Shown here: positions 14,397 through 22,294 of the stretch, one piece after another
Layout: each line of letters opens with the position of its first letter
Position numbering within the stretch: the stretch's first letter is position 1
Source of the DNA: AC-32 sp963772975
GTDB lineage: Bacteria; Actinomycetota; Thermoleophilia; Gaiellales; Gaiellaceae
Length of the DNA stretch: 64,000 bases
Assembly (NCBI GenBank): GCA_963772975.1
Contig: CAVYZH010000010.1
Location: forward strand, 248,001-312,000
Reading direction: 5' to 3'
Made by a program: the position numbers and the translations under genes
The notes under the pieces: model-generated
Database searches by the model: none
The model's input: only the letters and a program-made list of their open reading frames with translations
Told to the model about the DNA's origin: nothing

Positions 14397-15905
14397 TCAG
14401 TCCGCAGCGACCACGCGGACGGTGCCCATCGTTTCCGATGAGCGCGACTCGGGCTCGACGTCGCCGACCAGCTCCGCGAGCTCGTCCTTGTCGAGCGTCT
14501 CCTTCTCGAGCAGCGCGACGGCGATCCGGTCGAGCACGAGCCTGTGCTTCTGCAGCAGGCGTATCGCCTCGGCATACGCGTCGTCGGTCAGCCGCGCCTG
14601 CTCCTGGTCGCGCAGCCGCTTCGTCTCCTCGGAGAGCGCGTAGTTGTCGGCGCGCATCGTCCGCGAGGCGGTTGCGCCCGACATGCCGTACTCGAAGACC
14701 ATCGCGCGCGCCACCTCGGTCGCCTTTTCGAGGTCGTTGGCCGCGCCGTTGGTGACCCGGCCGAAGACGATCTGCTCGGCCGCGCGACCCGAGAGGTAGA
14801 CCTTGAGCAGGTCGGCGAACTCCTCGGCCGTGTGCAGGTAGCGCTCCTCGCTCGGCAGGTTGAGCGTGTAGCCGAGCGCCTGGCCGCGCGAGACGATCGT
14901 CACCTTGTGCACGGGCAGCAGGTCGCCGGTCAGGTGCGACATGACCGCGTGCCCGGCCTCGTGGTAGGCCAGGATCCGCCGCTCCTTCTCGGTCATCACC
15001 TTGCGCTGCTGAAGGCCGGCGACGACGCGTTCCATCGCGTCCTCGAAGTCGGACTGCCGGATCGCGGTCTGGTTCGAGCGGCCGGCAAAGATCGCCGCCT
15101 CGTTGGCGATGTTCTCGAGCTCCGCGCCGGTGAGGCCGGCGGTCTGGCGGGCGATCGAGCGCAGGTCGATGTCCTCTGCCAGCGGCTTGCCTCGCACGTG
15201 GACGTAGAGGATCTCCTCGCGGCCGGCGAGATCGGGCGCGGCGACGAGCACCTGCCGGTCGAAGCGGCCGGGCCGTAGGAGCGCCACGTCCAGGTCCTGG
15301 AGCCGGTTGGAGGCCCCCATCACGATCACCTGCTCGCGGGCCTCGAAGCCGTCGAGCTCGACCAGCAGCTGATTCAGCGTCTGGTCCTGCTCGCGCGAGA
15401 ACCCGTGACCGGTGCGCTGCGCGCCGACCGCGTCGAGCTCGTCGATGAAGACGATCGACGGTGCGTTCTTCCGGGCCTCTTCGAAGAGCTTGCGGATCCG
15501 CGCCGCGCCGAGGCCGGCGAACATCTCGACGAAGGCCGAGGCGCTCTGCGCGTAGAAGCGCGCGCCCGCCTCGCTGGCGATCGCCTTGGCAAGCAGCGTC
15601 TTGCCGGTTCCGGGCGGCCCGTAGAGCAGGATCCCCTTCGGCACGCGCGCGCCCAGCCGGCCGAAGCGCTCCGGGTCGGTGAGGAAGTCGATCACCTCGC
15701 GCAGCTCGCCCTTGGCCTCGTCGAGCCCGGCGACGTCTTCCCAGGAGACGCGTGAGTCGGAGGTGATCGTCTTCGCGGCGGTCACGCGCGGCATCACCTG
15801 CAGCGTGCGCCAGAGGATGTAGACCATCAGGACGAGCAGGACCGCGAAGAACAGCGGCAACCAGGCCGCGATCCCGTCGCGAATGAAAACCAGCACGTCG
15901 CCCAT
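14397..15905 (-). CDS. FtsH-like membrane AAA+ zinc metalloprotease
   Basis: The 502-residue protein has one N-terminal membrane helix (about 13-33). An AAA+ ATPase follows, with Walker A GPPGTGKT (96-103), Walker B IVFIDELD (151-158) and the second region of homology (ALLRPGRFDRQV). The M41 protease domain has HEAGH (315-319) as its zinc site. It degrades membrane and damaged proteins. It lacks the usual extracytoplasmic domain and second membrane helix of FtsH (typically 600-700 residues), so it is a short paralogue type. ATG at 15905; the dispersed repeat follows its stop. Confidence 0.9.
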   Translation of the reverse strand: MGDVLVFIRDGIAAWLPLFFAVLLVLMVYILWRTLQVMPRVTAAKTITSDSRVSWEDVAGLDEAKGELREVIDFLTDPERFGRLGARVPKGILLYGPPGTGKTLLAKAIASEAGARFYAQSASAFVEMFAGLGAARIRKLFEEARKNAPSIVFIDELDAVGAQRTGHGFSREQDQTLNQLLVELDGFEAREQVIVMGASNRLQDLDVALLRPGRFDRQVLVAAPDLAGREEILYVHVRGKPLAEDIDLRSIARQTAGLTGAELENIANEAAIFAGRSNQTAIRQSDFEDAMERVVAGLQQRKVMTEKERRILAYHEAGHAVMSHLTGDLLPVHKVTIVSRGQALGYTLNLPSEERYLHTAEEFADLLKVYLSGRAAEQIVFGRVTNGAANDLEKATEVARAMVFEYGMSGATASRTMRADNYALSEETKRLRDQEQARLTDDAYAEAIRLLQKHRLVLDRIAVALLEKETLDKDELAELVGDVEPESRSSETMGTVRVVAAD

Positions 15906-15985
15906 ATCCCTTCCCTCGTTATCGCCTTCTTTCGGCTCCGCGTCAACCGGCGGGCGCCCTCGGAGACCCCACTAAAGTTGCAGCC

Positions 15986-17020
15986 GTGCTGCCGGTGCCC
16001 GCCCACTTCGACCCGGCGACCGTGGGCGAGGTCTGGCGGGTGCAGTACGAGGAGCTGGCTCGCGACGCGGAAGCCTGGGCGCAGGAGCACGAGGTCAAGC
16101 CGGCGGTCGAGGACGCGTTTCGGATCTGCCTCGTCGCCGTCGACGTCCAGAACACGTTCTGCATCCCGGCCTTCGAGCTCTTCGTGGGCGGCCGCTCCGG
16201 GACGGGGGCCATAGACGACAACCGCCGCCTTTGCGAGTTCATCTACCGCAACCTCGACGCGATCACGAAGGTCGTCCCCACCCTCGACACGCACCAGGCG
16301 ATGCAGGTGTTCCACGCCATCTGGCTCGTGGACGCCGACGGTGAGCACCCGCCGCCGTACACGCTCGTCTCCGCCAACGACGTGGAGTGGGGGCGCTGGC
16401 GCGTCGACGAAGTCGTGGCCCGCAGCCTCGGGCTCGACCCGGAGTACGCCCAACGCCAACTCCTGCACTACACCCGAACACTCGAGGCCTCCGGGAAGTA
16501 CAAGCTCACGATCTGGCCCTACCACGCGATGCTCGGCGGCATCGGCCACGCGCTCGTGCCCGCGGTCGAGGAGGCGATCTTCTTCCACTCCGTGGCGCGG
16601 CGCTCGCAGCCCGACTTCCAGCAGAAGGGGCACTCGCCGCTCACCGAGCACTACTCGGTGTTCGGGCCGGAGGTGACGCGGGGGCCTGACGGCGAGCTGC
16701 TCGGAGCGCCCAACACGCCGCTGCTCGAGGAGCTCTTGAACTTCGACGCCGTCTTGATCGCGGGCCAGGCGAAGAGCCACTGCGTCGCCTGGACGATCGC
16801 CGACCTGCTCTCCTCGTACCTCCGCGACGAGCGCCGGCTGGCCGAGAAGGTCTACCTGCTCGAGGACTGCACCTCGCCCGTCGTCGTGCCGGGCGAGGTC
16901 GACTACACGGAGGAGGCGGACGCCGCGTTCGAGCGCTTCGCGGCCGCCGGCATGCACGTCGTGCGTTCGACCGACCCGATCGAGAACTGGCCGGGGCTGG
17001 CCGCCTCGGCGCGCGCCTGA
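15986..17020 (+). CDS. Isochorismatase-superfamily cysteine hydrolase, nicotinamidase-like
   Basis: The 344-residue protein carries the cysteine-hydrolase triad Asp53 (VAVDVQNTFC), a Lys near 173 (KYKLTIWPYH) and Cys266 (AGQAKSHCVAW). It also has metal-site residues expected of nicotinamidases: Asp101-x-His103 (TLDTHQ) and His180 (WPYHAMLGG). It would convert nicotinamide to nicotinate. It is much longer than PncA (about 200 residues), with an N-terminal extension and an inserted segment. It converges with the nicotinate phosphoribosyltransferase gene, which uses the product and supports the assignment. GTG start. Confidence 0.8.
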   Translation: MLPVPAHFDPATVGEVWRVQYEELARDAEAWAQEHEVKPAVEDAFRICLVAVDVQNTFCIPAFELFVGGRSGTGAIDDNRRLCEFIYRNLDAITKVVPTLDTHQAMQVFHAIWLVDADGEHPPPYTLVSANDVEWGRWRVDEVVARSLGLDPEYAQRQLLHYTRTLEASGKYKLTIWPYHAMLGGIGHALVPAVEEAIFFHSVARRSQPDFQQKGHSPLTEHYSVFGPEVTRGPDGELLGAPNTPLLEELLNFDAVLIAGQAKSHCVAWTIADLLSSYLRDERRLAEKVYLLEDCTSPVVVPGEVDYTEEADAAFERFAAAGMHVVRSTDPIENWPGLAASARA

Positions 17021-17023
17021 GCC

Positions 17024-18124
17024 CTAGTCGACGAGCTCGAGCCGCGGGTTGTCGCGGAAGCGGCGACCGACCTTTGCCGACGGGCGGCCGTCCGTCATCA
17101 CGATGTCGCCGGTGAAGTCGTTCTCGCCGCGGATCAGCGCCGAGCCGACCCCGTAGGAGTCGACCGGCACGCCACGGTCCTCGAACGCCCGGATCCGCTC
17201 CGCGTCGAAGCCGCCCGAGACGACGATCTTGACGCGCTCGAAGCCGTCGCGGTCGAGCGCCTCGCGCACCTTGCGCACCAGCCGTTCGTTCACGCCCCGT
17301 GGGTCGAAGTCGCCCATCTCCTCCCAGAGTGAGCGGTCGACGAGCTGGCCCGACGTGTCGAGCCGCACCCCCCAGAGCCTGGGACCGAGCGCACGCGCAA
17401 CCTCGAGCGCCGTCTGCATTGAATCGTTCTCGAAGTCGACGAGGACGGTGACGTTCATATCGGAATCGACGTTCTCGACGAACTTCGTCGCCGCGAGCAC
17501 GGTGTTGCCGCCGTAGGCCGCGATCAGCGCGTGCGGCACGGTCCCGATCCCGCGGCCGCCCCACCAGGAGGCCTGCGCGTCGGAGGTGACGCCGATCTCG
17601 GTGCCGACCACCTGGCCCGCGACGAAGGCCGCATAGCCGTCGCCGGTCTGGACGCGATGGTGGTCGTGCCGGGCGGGCATGAAAATGATCGGCTTGCGGT
17701 TGGCGGCCTCGAGCACCCGCACGACGTTGCTGGTGATCAGCGTCCGCCGCGCCAGCACGCCGACGTAGATCGTTTCTAGATGCGCGAAGCCCGTATAGTC
17801 GCCCTCGATCCGCAGCACCGGCTCGTGCGGCTCGATCGGGTCGCCGTCGTACAGCGCGTGCACGGTCAGATCGTCCCAGTCGTCGGCGCAGAGCTTGAGC
17901 ACGGCGATCGCCTCGTCGATCCCGCCGAGATAGGAGTCGCGCCTCTGAAACACCTGCATCACGACGCGTGGGTGCCGGCCGTCGCGGATCAGCACCTTGC
18001 GGGTGTGGTTGAAGTACGCGTCGGTGTAGTAGCCCTCCCGCATCTTCTCGACGGGGAGCTCGAAGATCTCGGGTGGAAGCCGCTTACGGCGCTGAGCGGT
18101 TACCCCGGGGGCTCGACCGGTCAT
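17024..18124 (-). CDS. pncB: Nicotinate phosphoribosyltransferase
   Basis: The 366-residue protein matches the short bacterial/archaeal NaPRTase form: KMREGYYTDAYFNHTRKVL, the phosphoribosyl-binding HDHHRVQTGDGYAAF region, SDAQASWWGGRGIGTVPHAL and a C-terminal DSYGVGSALI. It makes nicotinate mononucleotide in the Preiss-Handler NAD route and pairs with the nicotinamidase-like gene facing it. The ATG at 18124 lies inside dispersed repeat copy B, so the first residues come from repeat DNA. An internal ATG at 18043 is an alternative start. Confidence 0.92.
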   Translation of the reverse strand: MTGRAPGVTAQRRKRLPPEIFELPVEKMREGYYTDAYFNHTRKVLIRDGRHPRVVMQVFQRRDSYLGGIDEAIAVLKLCADDWDDLTVHALYDGDPIEPHEPVLRIEGDYTGFAHLETIYVGVLARRTLITSNVVRVLEAANRKPIIFMPARHDHHRVQTGDGYAAFVAGQVVGTEIGVTSDAQASWWGGRGIGTVPHALIAAYGGNTVLAATKFVENVDSDMNVTVLVDFENDSMQTALEVARALGPRLWGVRLDTSGQLVDRSLWEEMGDFDPRGVNERLVRKVREALDRDGFERVKIVVSGGFDAERIRAFEDRGVPVDSYGVGSALIRGENDFTGDIVMTDGRPSAKVGRRFRDNPRLELVD

Positions 18125-18190
18125 TTCAGACGGACGCCCGGGCTAAGCCCGCGCGTCCTGCGGTCGGCACCGCAAGCGGCGCCTCAGTCC
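18113..18190 (+). repeat. Dispersed intergenic repeat, copy B (two hairpins)
   Basis: Bases 18113-18183 match copy A (14322-14392, opposite strand) at 62 of 71 positions with no gaps. The inner stem CGGGC/GCCCG (18139-18151) replaces CGAGC/GCTCG in copy A, and the flanking mismatch changes from A-A to C-C. Its right half forms GGCACCG/CGGCGCC. It spans from the pncB start codon to the DUF1385 stop codon, and relative to gene direction it is inverted compared with copy A. Confidence 0.8.
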
Positions 18191-18972
18191 GAGTTCGCTG
18201 CTGCATGCTCGAGCTCCAGGCACGCCGCGAGCGCTGCCTCGGCGACCTCGAGCTGCTCTGGGCTCGGCTCGGCGGTGGCAAACCGGTGCTGCAGCTCGTG
18301 ACCGGGCCACGCCAGCGCACGTGAGAGCGCATTGTCCGGGTTGCGCGTCATCCAGCCGAAGAGCTCCGTGGACGCGGCGACCGCGCCGAGCTGGGCCGCT
18401 GCGCGGGCCGGGCCTCGCAGGTGGGCCGGCGCCTTGGAGGCGAGCGTCGCGCCGACCGCCGAGCTCGCGAGCAGCGGGCCGAGCAGGTGCGAGCCACAGC
18501 GCTCGTGCTCGCGGGCGCGCTGCTCCCCGTGCTCGTAGCTGCCGATCGAGATGTGCTCGGCGCCGTGGTAGGCCGCCAGCTCGGAGCCTCGCAGTGCAAG
18601 CGCCGCCGGCAGCAGCGAGAGCACGCCGCCGACGAGCTCGCCCGCGAGCGGGCTCAGGCGCGGGGAGCCCTTGATCGCCTTGACGACGAGCGCGGTCCCG
18701 AACATCGCCGCGAGCACCTGCGGCCGCTGGAACGGCAGTCTCGCCTCGGGCAGCCGCCGGTAGACCTGGGGCAGGAGCGCGAAGACCTCCGCCAGCCGGG
18801 CCGGGCCGCGCAGGATCGGATTCTCGACCTCGGCCGCGCGCAGGCTCTTGTACTCAGCCGCGACCTTCAGCTCGCCGTCGTCCGTGCGGACCGCGCAGGC
18901 CCAGGCGTGTGGGCCGTGGACGAGCACCCCGTTCACTAGCGCCATCCCTCCGAGGCGAACCTTTTCAGCCAT
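18184..18972 (-). CDS. DUF1385 (YqhQ-like) membrane protein
   Basis: The 262-residue product starts MAEKVRLGGMALVNGVLVHG, the typical opening of DUF1385 proteins, and has the conserved AAYHGAEHISIGSYEHGEQ segment with clustered His and Glu likely to bind metal. Membrane-associated stretches are VVKAIKG...LAGELVGGVLSLLPAALAL and HLLGPLLASSAVGATLAS. A late WPGHELQHRFATAEPSPEQL completes the family pattern. The function is unknown; the family is predicted to be metal-dependent. It precedes pncB on the same strand with repeat copy B between. Confidence 0.82.
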   Translation of the reverse strand: MAEKVRLGGMALVNGVLVHGPHAWACAVRTDDGELKVAAEYKSLRAAEVENPILRGPARLAEVFALLPQVYRRLPEARLPFQRPQVLAAMFGTALVVKAIKGSPRLSPLAGELVGGVLSLLPAALALRGSELAAYHGAEHISIGSYEHGEQRAREHERCGSHLLGPLLASSAVGATLASKAPAHLRGPARAAAQLGAVAASTELFGWMTRNPDNALSRALAWPGHELQHRFATAEPSPEQLEVAEAALAACLELEHAAANSD

Positions 18973-18983
18973 CGGCGAGAAGC

Positions 18984-20279
18984 CTAGCCACCACCGGTCA
19001 CCTCGCCGGCGACGTGCCGGAAGCAGTCCACCGCAAGCTCGAGGTCGTCGAGCTCGATCCGCTCGTCCGCCGAATGGATCAGCCGCGCGGCCAGCTGCGG
19101 GTCCATCGTCTTCATCGGGAAGAAGCCGTAGGCGACGGTGCCGAAGGCATCGCGCAGCCAGTGGCTGTCGGTGAAGCCGGCGACGCAGACCGGCAGCACG
19201 GTCGCCTCTGGCTCGATCCCCGCGACGAAGCTCTCGACCGCCGACCAGAGCGGCGTTCCGAGCTCGGAGCGCGTGCCCCCGCGGCCCTCGAGCCACTCAA
19301 AGTCGTAGTCGCTCTCGCCGAGCACATGCTTGAGCACGGGCTCGACCTCGTCCTGGGTCTGCCCGGGCAGCAGGCGGCAGTCGACGTCCACCTCGCAGAG
19401 GTACGGGATCACGTTGCGCGTGTCGGAGGCAGAGATCATCGTCGGCGAGAGCGTCAGCGAGAGCAGCGGCTCGAGCAGCTCGGCGGCGGCGGGGTCGTTC
19501 TCGCGCGCTAGCTCGAGCGCCTCGGCCGGCTCGAGCTCCCGGCCGGCGACGGCCTCGATCATCGCGGACGTCTCCGGCCCGAGCCGGAGCTCAGGCCGAT
19601 AGGCGACAAGCCGCTCGATCAGCGGCGCAGCTTTGACGAGCGCGTTGTCGGCAATCCCCGGAACCGAGGCGTGCCCGGCACGCCCGTGCACCAGCAGCCG
19701 GAACGGCGAGCTCATCTTCTCGGCACTCGAGCAGAGGTAGAAGGTTCGGCCGAAGAGCTTCATCCGCTCGCCCGCGCCCTCGTTCAGCGCGTAGTCGGTG
19801 CGGACCGCGTCGGGATGGTGCTCGCAGAGCCAGGCCAGCCCGTAGCTTTCGCCGACCTCCTCGTCCGCGCAGGCCGCGAAGACGAGGTCGCCCGCCGGCT
19901 CGAAGCCCTCACGCGCGAGCGAGGCGATCGCGACGGCCTCGGCGGCGACCTGGCCCTTCATGTCGAGCGCGCCGCGGCCCCAGAGCTCGCTGCCACGCAC
20001 CTCGCCCGACCAGGGATCGACCTCCCACTCCGACGCGTCGGCGACGACGGTGTCCGTGTGCGAGAGCAGCAGCAGGCTCTTGCCGTCACCGCGGCCCGGC
20101 AGCCGGGCGACGAGGTTCGCCCGCTCGGGCGTCCTCGCGTAGAGCTCGCTCTCGACGCCGTTGCCGGCGAGGTACTCGCGCAGGAGCTCGGCGGCCTGCG
20201 TCTCGTTGCCCGGCGGGTTGACGGTGTCGAGGCGGATCAGCTCCTGCAGGAGCTGGGTCGCCTCGTCGCGGAGCGTCAC
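18984..20279 (-). CDS. M20 family metallopeptidase/deacylase
   Basis: The 431-residue protein has the M20/ArgE-DapE pattern: LLLLSHTDTVVAD with the first zinc His and catalytic Asp, WGRGALDMKGQVAAE with the bridging Asp, and ACADEEVGESYGLAW with the catalytic Glu pair. The dimerisation domain includes HGRAGHASVPG. It hydrolyses an amide bond in a small N-acyl amino acid or peptide; the exact substrate is open. The GTG start at 20279 overlaps the tryptophan dioxygenase stop (GTGA), so a substrate related to that pathway, such as N-formylkynurenine, can be considered but is not shown. Confidence 0.85.
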   Translation of the reverse strand: MTLRDEATQLLQELIRLDTVNPPGNETQAAELLREYLAGNGVESELYARTPERANLVARLPGRGDGKSLLLLSHTDTVVADASEWEVDPWSGEVRGSELWGRGALDMKGQVAAEAVAIASLAREGFEPAGDLVFAACADEEVGESYGLAWLCEHHPDAVRTDYALNEGAGERMKLFGRTFYLCSSAEKMSSPFRLLVHGRAGHASVPGIADNALVKAAPLIERLVAYRPELRLGPETSAMIEAVAGRELEPAEALELARENDPAAAELLEPLLSLTLSPTMISASDTRNVIPYLCEVDVDCRLLPGQTQDEVEPVLKHVLGESDYDFEWLEGRGGTRSELGTPLWSAVESFVAGIEPEATVLPVCVAGFTDSHWLRDAFGTVAYGFFPMKTMDPQLAARLIHSADERIELDDLELAVDCFRHVAGEVTGGG

Positions 20280-20995
20280 TCTTCCTCGTTCGCCAGCTCG
20301 GTCAGGCGGTTCCGCGCCTGCCAGAGCTCGGGGTAGAAGCGCTGGTTGATCAGGCCGCCGAGCAGCTCGACGGGCGTGCCCTGCGTGCCGACGACCGTGT
20401 CGCCGATGATCCGCGCGACCACGAGGTAGTGGCGCATCCGCCACATCGTGATCCGCTCGTCCCAGCCGACCAGCAGCTCGGCGAGTTGGTAGAGGTCTTC
20501 GTGCTCGCGCCCGCGGCGATAGAGCTCGACGACGCTCAGGCCGGCCTCGCGCAGGCGCGCCTGAAATGCCTGGCCGAGCGACGGCGTCACCCGGCGGATC
20601 TCGCGGAAGCCTGGCGAGTCGAAGCCGCTCCCATGCCCGAGCTCCTTGCGCACCGCCTGGTACTCCCACGGCGACAGCTGCTCGAGCATCTCGAGCTGGC
20701 CGACGACATAGTCGAGGCACAGGTGCGCGCGGCGCAGGAGCCGCTCGGACGGGGCGAGCTCGCCGCGCTCGATCAGGCGCGTCGCCTCCTCGACCTCCGT
20801 CCAGGCGAGCTTCAGCCACAGCTCCGAGGCCTGATGGACGGTCTGGAAGAGCAGCTCGTCCCGGTGGCCCTGCTCTTCGGGCCTCCGCTGGAGCGAGAGC
20901 AGCTCGTCCGTGCGCAGGTAGCGCTCGTAGTCGCTCGCCCCCTCGCCGGCGAGGATCGGCTTGGTGTAGTCCTCGACGCTCACGGCGCGGAGCAT
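20276..20995 (-). CDS. kynA: Tryptophan 2,3-dioxygenase
   Basis: The 239-residue protein has the TDO signature YERYLRTDELLSLQ, then ELLFQTVHQASELWLKLAW with substrate-binding residues, SPWEYQAVRKELGHGSGFDS, and the heme-ligand region WRMRHYLVVARIIGDTVVGT. It opens the indole ring of tryptophan to N-formylkynurenine in the cytoplasm. The usual GTGGSSG loop reads GTQGTPV. The ATG at 20995 is chosen; a GTG at 20983 is possible, while upstream ATGs would run into the divergent rarA gene. It is coupled to the M20 gene. Confidence 0.9.
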   Translation of the reverse strand: MLRAVSVEDYTKPILAGEGASDYERYLRTDELLSLQRRPEEQGHRDELLFQTVHQASELWLKLAWTEVEEATRLIERGELAPSERLLRRAHLCLDYVVGQLEMLEQLSPWEYQAVRKELGHGSGFDSPGFREIRRVTPSLGQAFQARLREAGLSVVELYRRGREHEDLYQLAELLVGWDERITMWRMRHYLVVARIIGDTVVGTQGTPVELLGGLINQRFYPELWQARNRLTELANEEE

Positions 20996-21004
20996 ACTTT
21001 CCAC

Positions 21005-22264
21005 ATGAGTGACCTCTTCGCCGACGCCGCGCGCGAGCGCATGCATGAGGTCGCGCCGCTGGCGTTGCGGCTGCGGCCGCGCTCGCTCGACGAGTTCGTC
21101 GGGCAGGAGCAGGTGCTCGGCGAGCGCTCGGCGCTGCGGCTCGCGATCGCGGAGGACCGTGTCGGCTCGGCGATCCTCTACGGGCCGCCCGGCACCGGCA
21201 AGACGACGCTCGCCCGGATCGTCGCCGAGACGACGGGCGCCGCCTTCGAGGAGCTCTCCGCGGTCTCGGCGACCGTGAAGGACGTGCGCGAAGTGCTGGC
21301 GCGGGCGCGGGAGCGGCTCGGCGGATCAGGGCAGCGGACGATCCTCTTCCTCGACGAGATCCACCGCTTCAACAAGGCCCAGCAGGACGCGCTCCTGCCG
21401 GCGGTCGAGGAGGGGCTCGTGACGCTGATCGGGGCGACGACCGAGAACCCGTACTTCGAGGTCAACTCGGCCTTGCTCTCGCGCGTCCAGATCTACGAGC
21501 TGCAGCCGCTCGGCGAGGATGAGCTGCGCACGATCGTCACGCGCGGAGCCGAAGCGCTGGAGGCCGAGGTGCCGGACGAGGTCGTCGCGCTCGTGGCGCG
21601 ACGGGCCGGCGGCGACGGTCGCAACGCGTTGAACATCCTCGAGCTCGCGGCGCAGACCGCGCGGGCCGAGGGGATTGCCGTGAACGAGCAGCACGTCGAG
21701 GACGCGGCACGCAAGCGTCCGCTCGTCTACGACAAGGGTGGCGACGCGCACTACGACTTCATCTCGGCCTTCATCAAGTCGATGCGCGGCTCCGATCCCG
21801 ACGCAGCCGTCTACTACCTGGCCGCAATGCTCGAGGGCGGCGAGGACGCGCGCTTCATCGCCCGCCGGATGGTCGTGCTCGCCTCCGAGGACATCGGCAA
21901 CGCCGACCCGCGCGCGCTGCTCGTCGCGGTCGCGGCGGCGCAGGCGGTCGAGCACGTTGGTCTCCCTGAGGCCCGCCTGAACCTGGCGCAGGCCGCGATC
22001 TACCTCGCCCGCGCGCCGAAGTCGAACGCGTCGTACGTCGCGCTCAAGGAGGCGACCGCGGACGTGCGCGAGCTGGGTCAGACCCGGCCGCCCGACGCGC
22101 TGCGCGATGCGAGTTATCGCGGCGCGAAGAAGCTCGGCCGCGGCGAGGGCTACATCTACCCGCACGACGACGAGCGCGGCTTCGAGACCGACCATCTGCC
22201 CGAGCCGGTGAACGGCAAGAAGTACTACCGGCCTTCCGGGTCCGGCGAGGAGGCCGAAGGCTGA
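21005..22264 (+). CDS. rarA: RarA/MgsA replication-associated AAA+ ATPase
   Basis: The 419-residue protein begins MSDLFADAARERMHEVAPLA and has LRPRSLDEFVGQEQVLG, Walker A LYGPPGTGKTTLARIVA, Walker B ILFLDEIHRFNKAQQDALL and sensor 1 IGATTENPYFEVNSALLSR. The C-terminal tetramerisation region has GGDAHYDFISAFIKSMRGSD and EDIGNADPRALLVA. RarA acts at stalled replication forks. The start lies only about 9 bases from the divergent kynA start, so their promoters must overlap coding sequence or lie within genes. Confidence 0.95.
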   Translation: MSDLFADAARERMHEVAPLALRLRPRSLDEFVGQEQVLGERSALRLAIAEDRVGSAILYGPPGTGKTTLARIVAETTGAAFEELSAVSATVKDVREVLARARERLGGSGQRTILFLDEIHRFNKAQQDALLPAVEEGLVTLIGATTENPYFEVNSALLSRVQIYELQPLGEDELRTIVTRGAEALEAEVPDEVVALVARRAGGDGRNALNILELAAQTARAEGIAVNEQHVEDAARKRPLVYDKGGDAHYDFISAFIKSMRGSDPDAAVYYLAAMLEGGEDARFIARRMVVLASEDIGNADPRALLVAVAAAQAVEHVGLPEARLNLAQAAIYLARAPKSNASYVALKEATADVRELGQTRPPDALRDASYRGAKKLGRGEGYIYPHDDERGFETDHLPEPVNGKKYYRPSGSGEEAEG

Positions 22265-22294
22265 ACGCAAGCTGCGCTACGATCAAGCTCCGGG

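Noticed and set aside
20280..20819. An N-terminal extension of the M20 peptidase
   Set aside because: It is antisense-like low-complexity sequence overlapping kynA; GTG 20279 gives a normal M20 start with a GTGA overlap.
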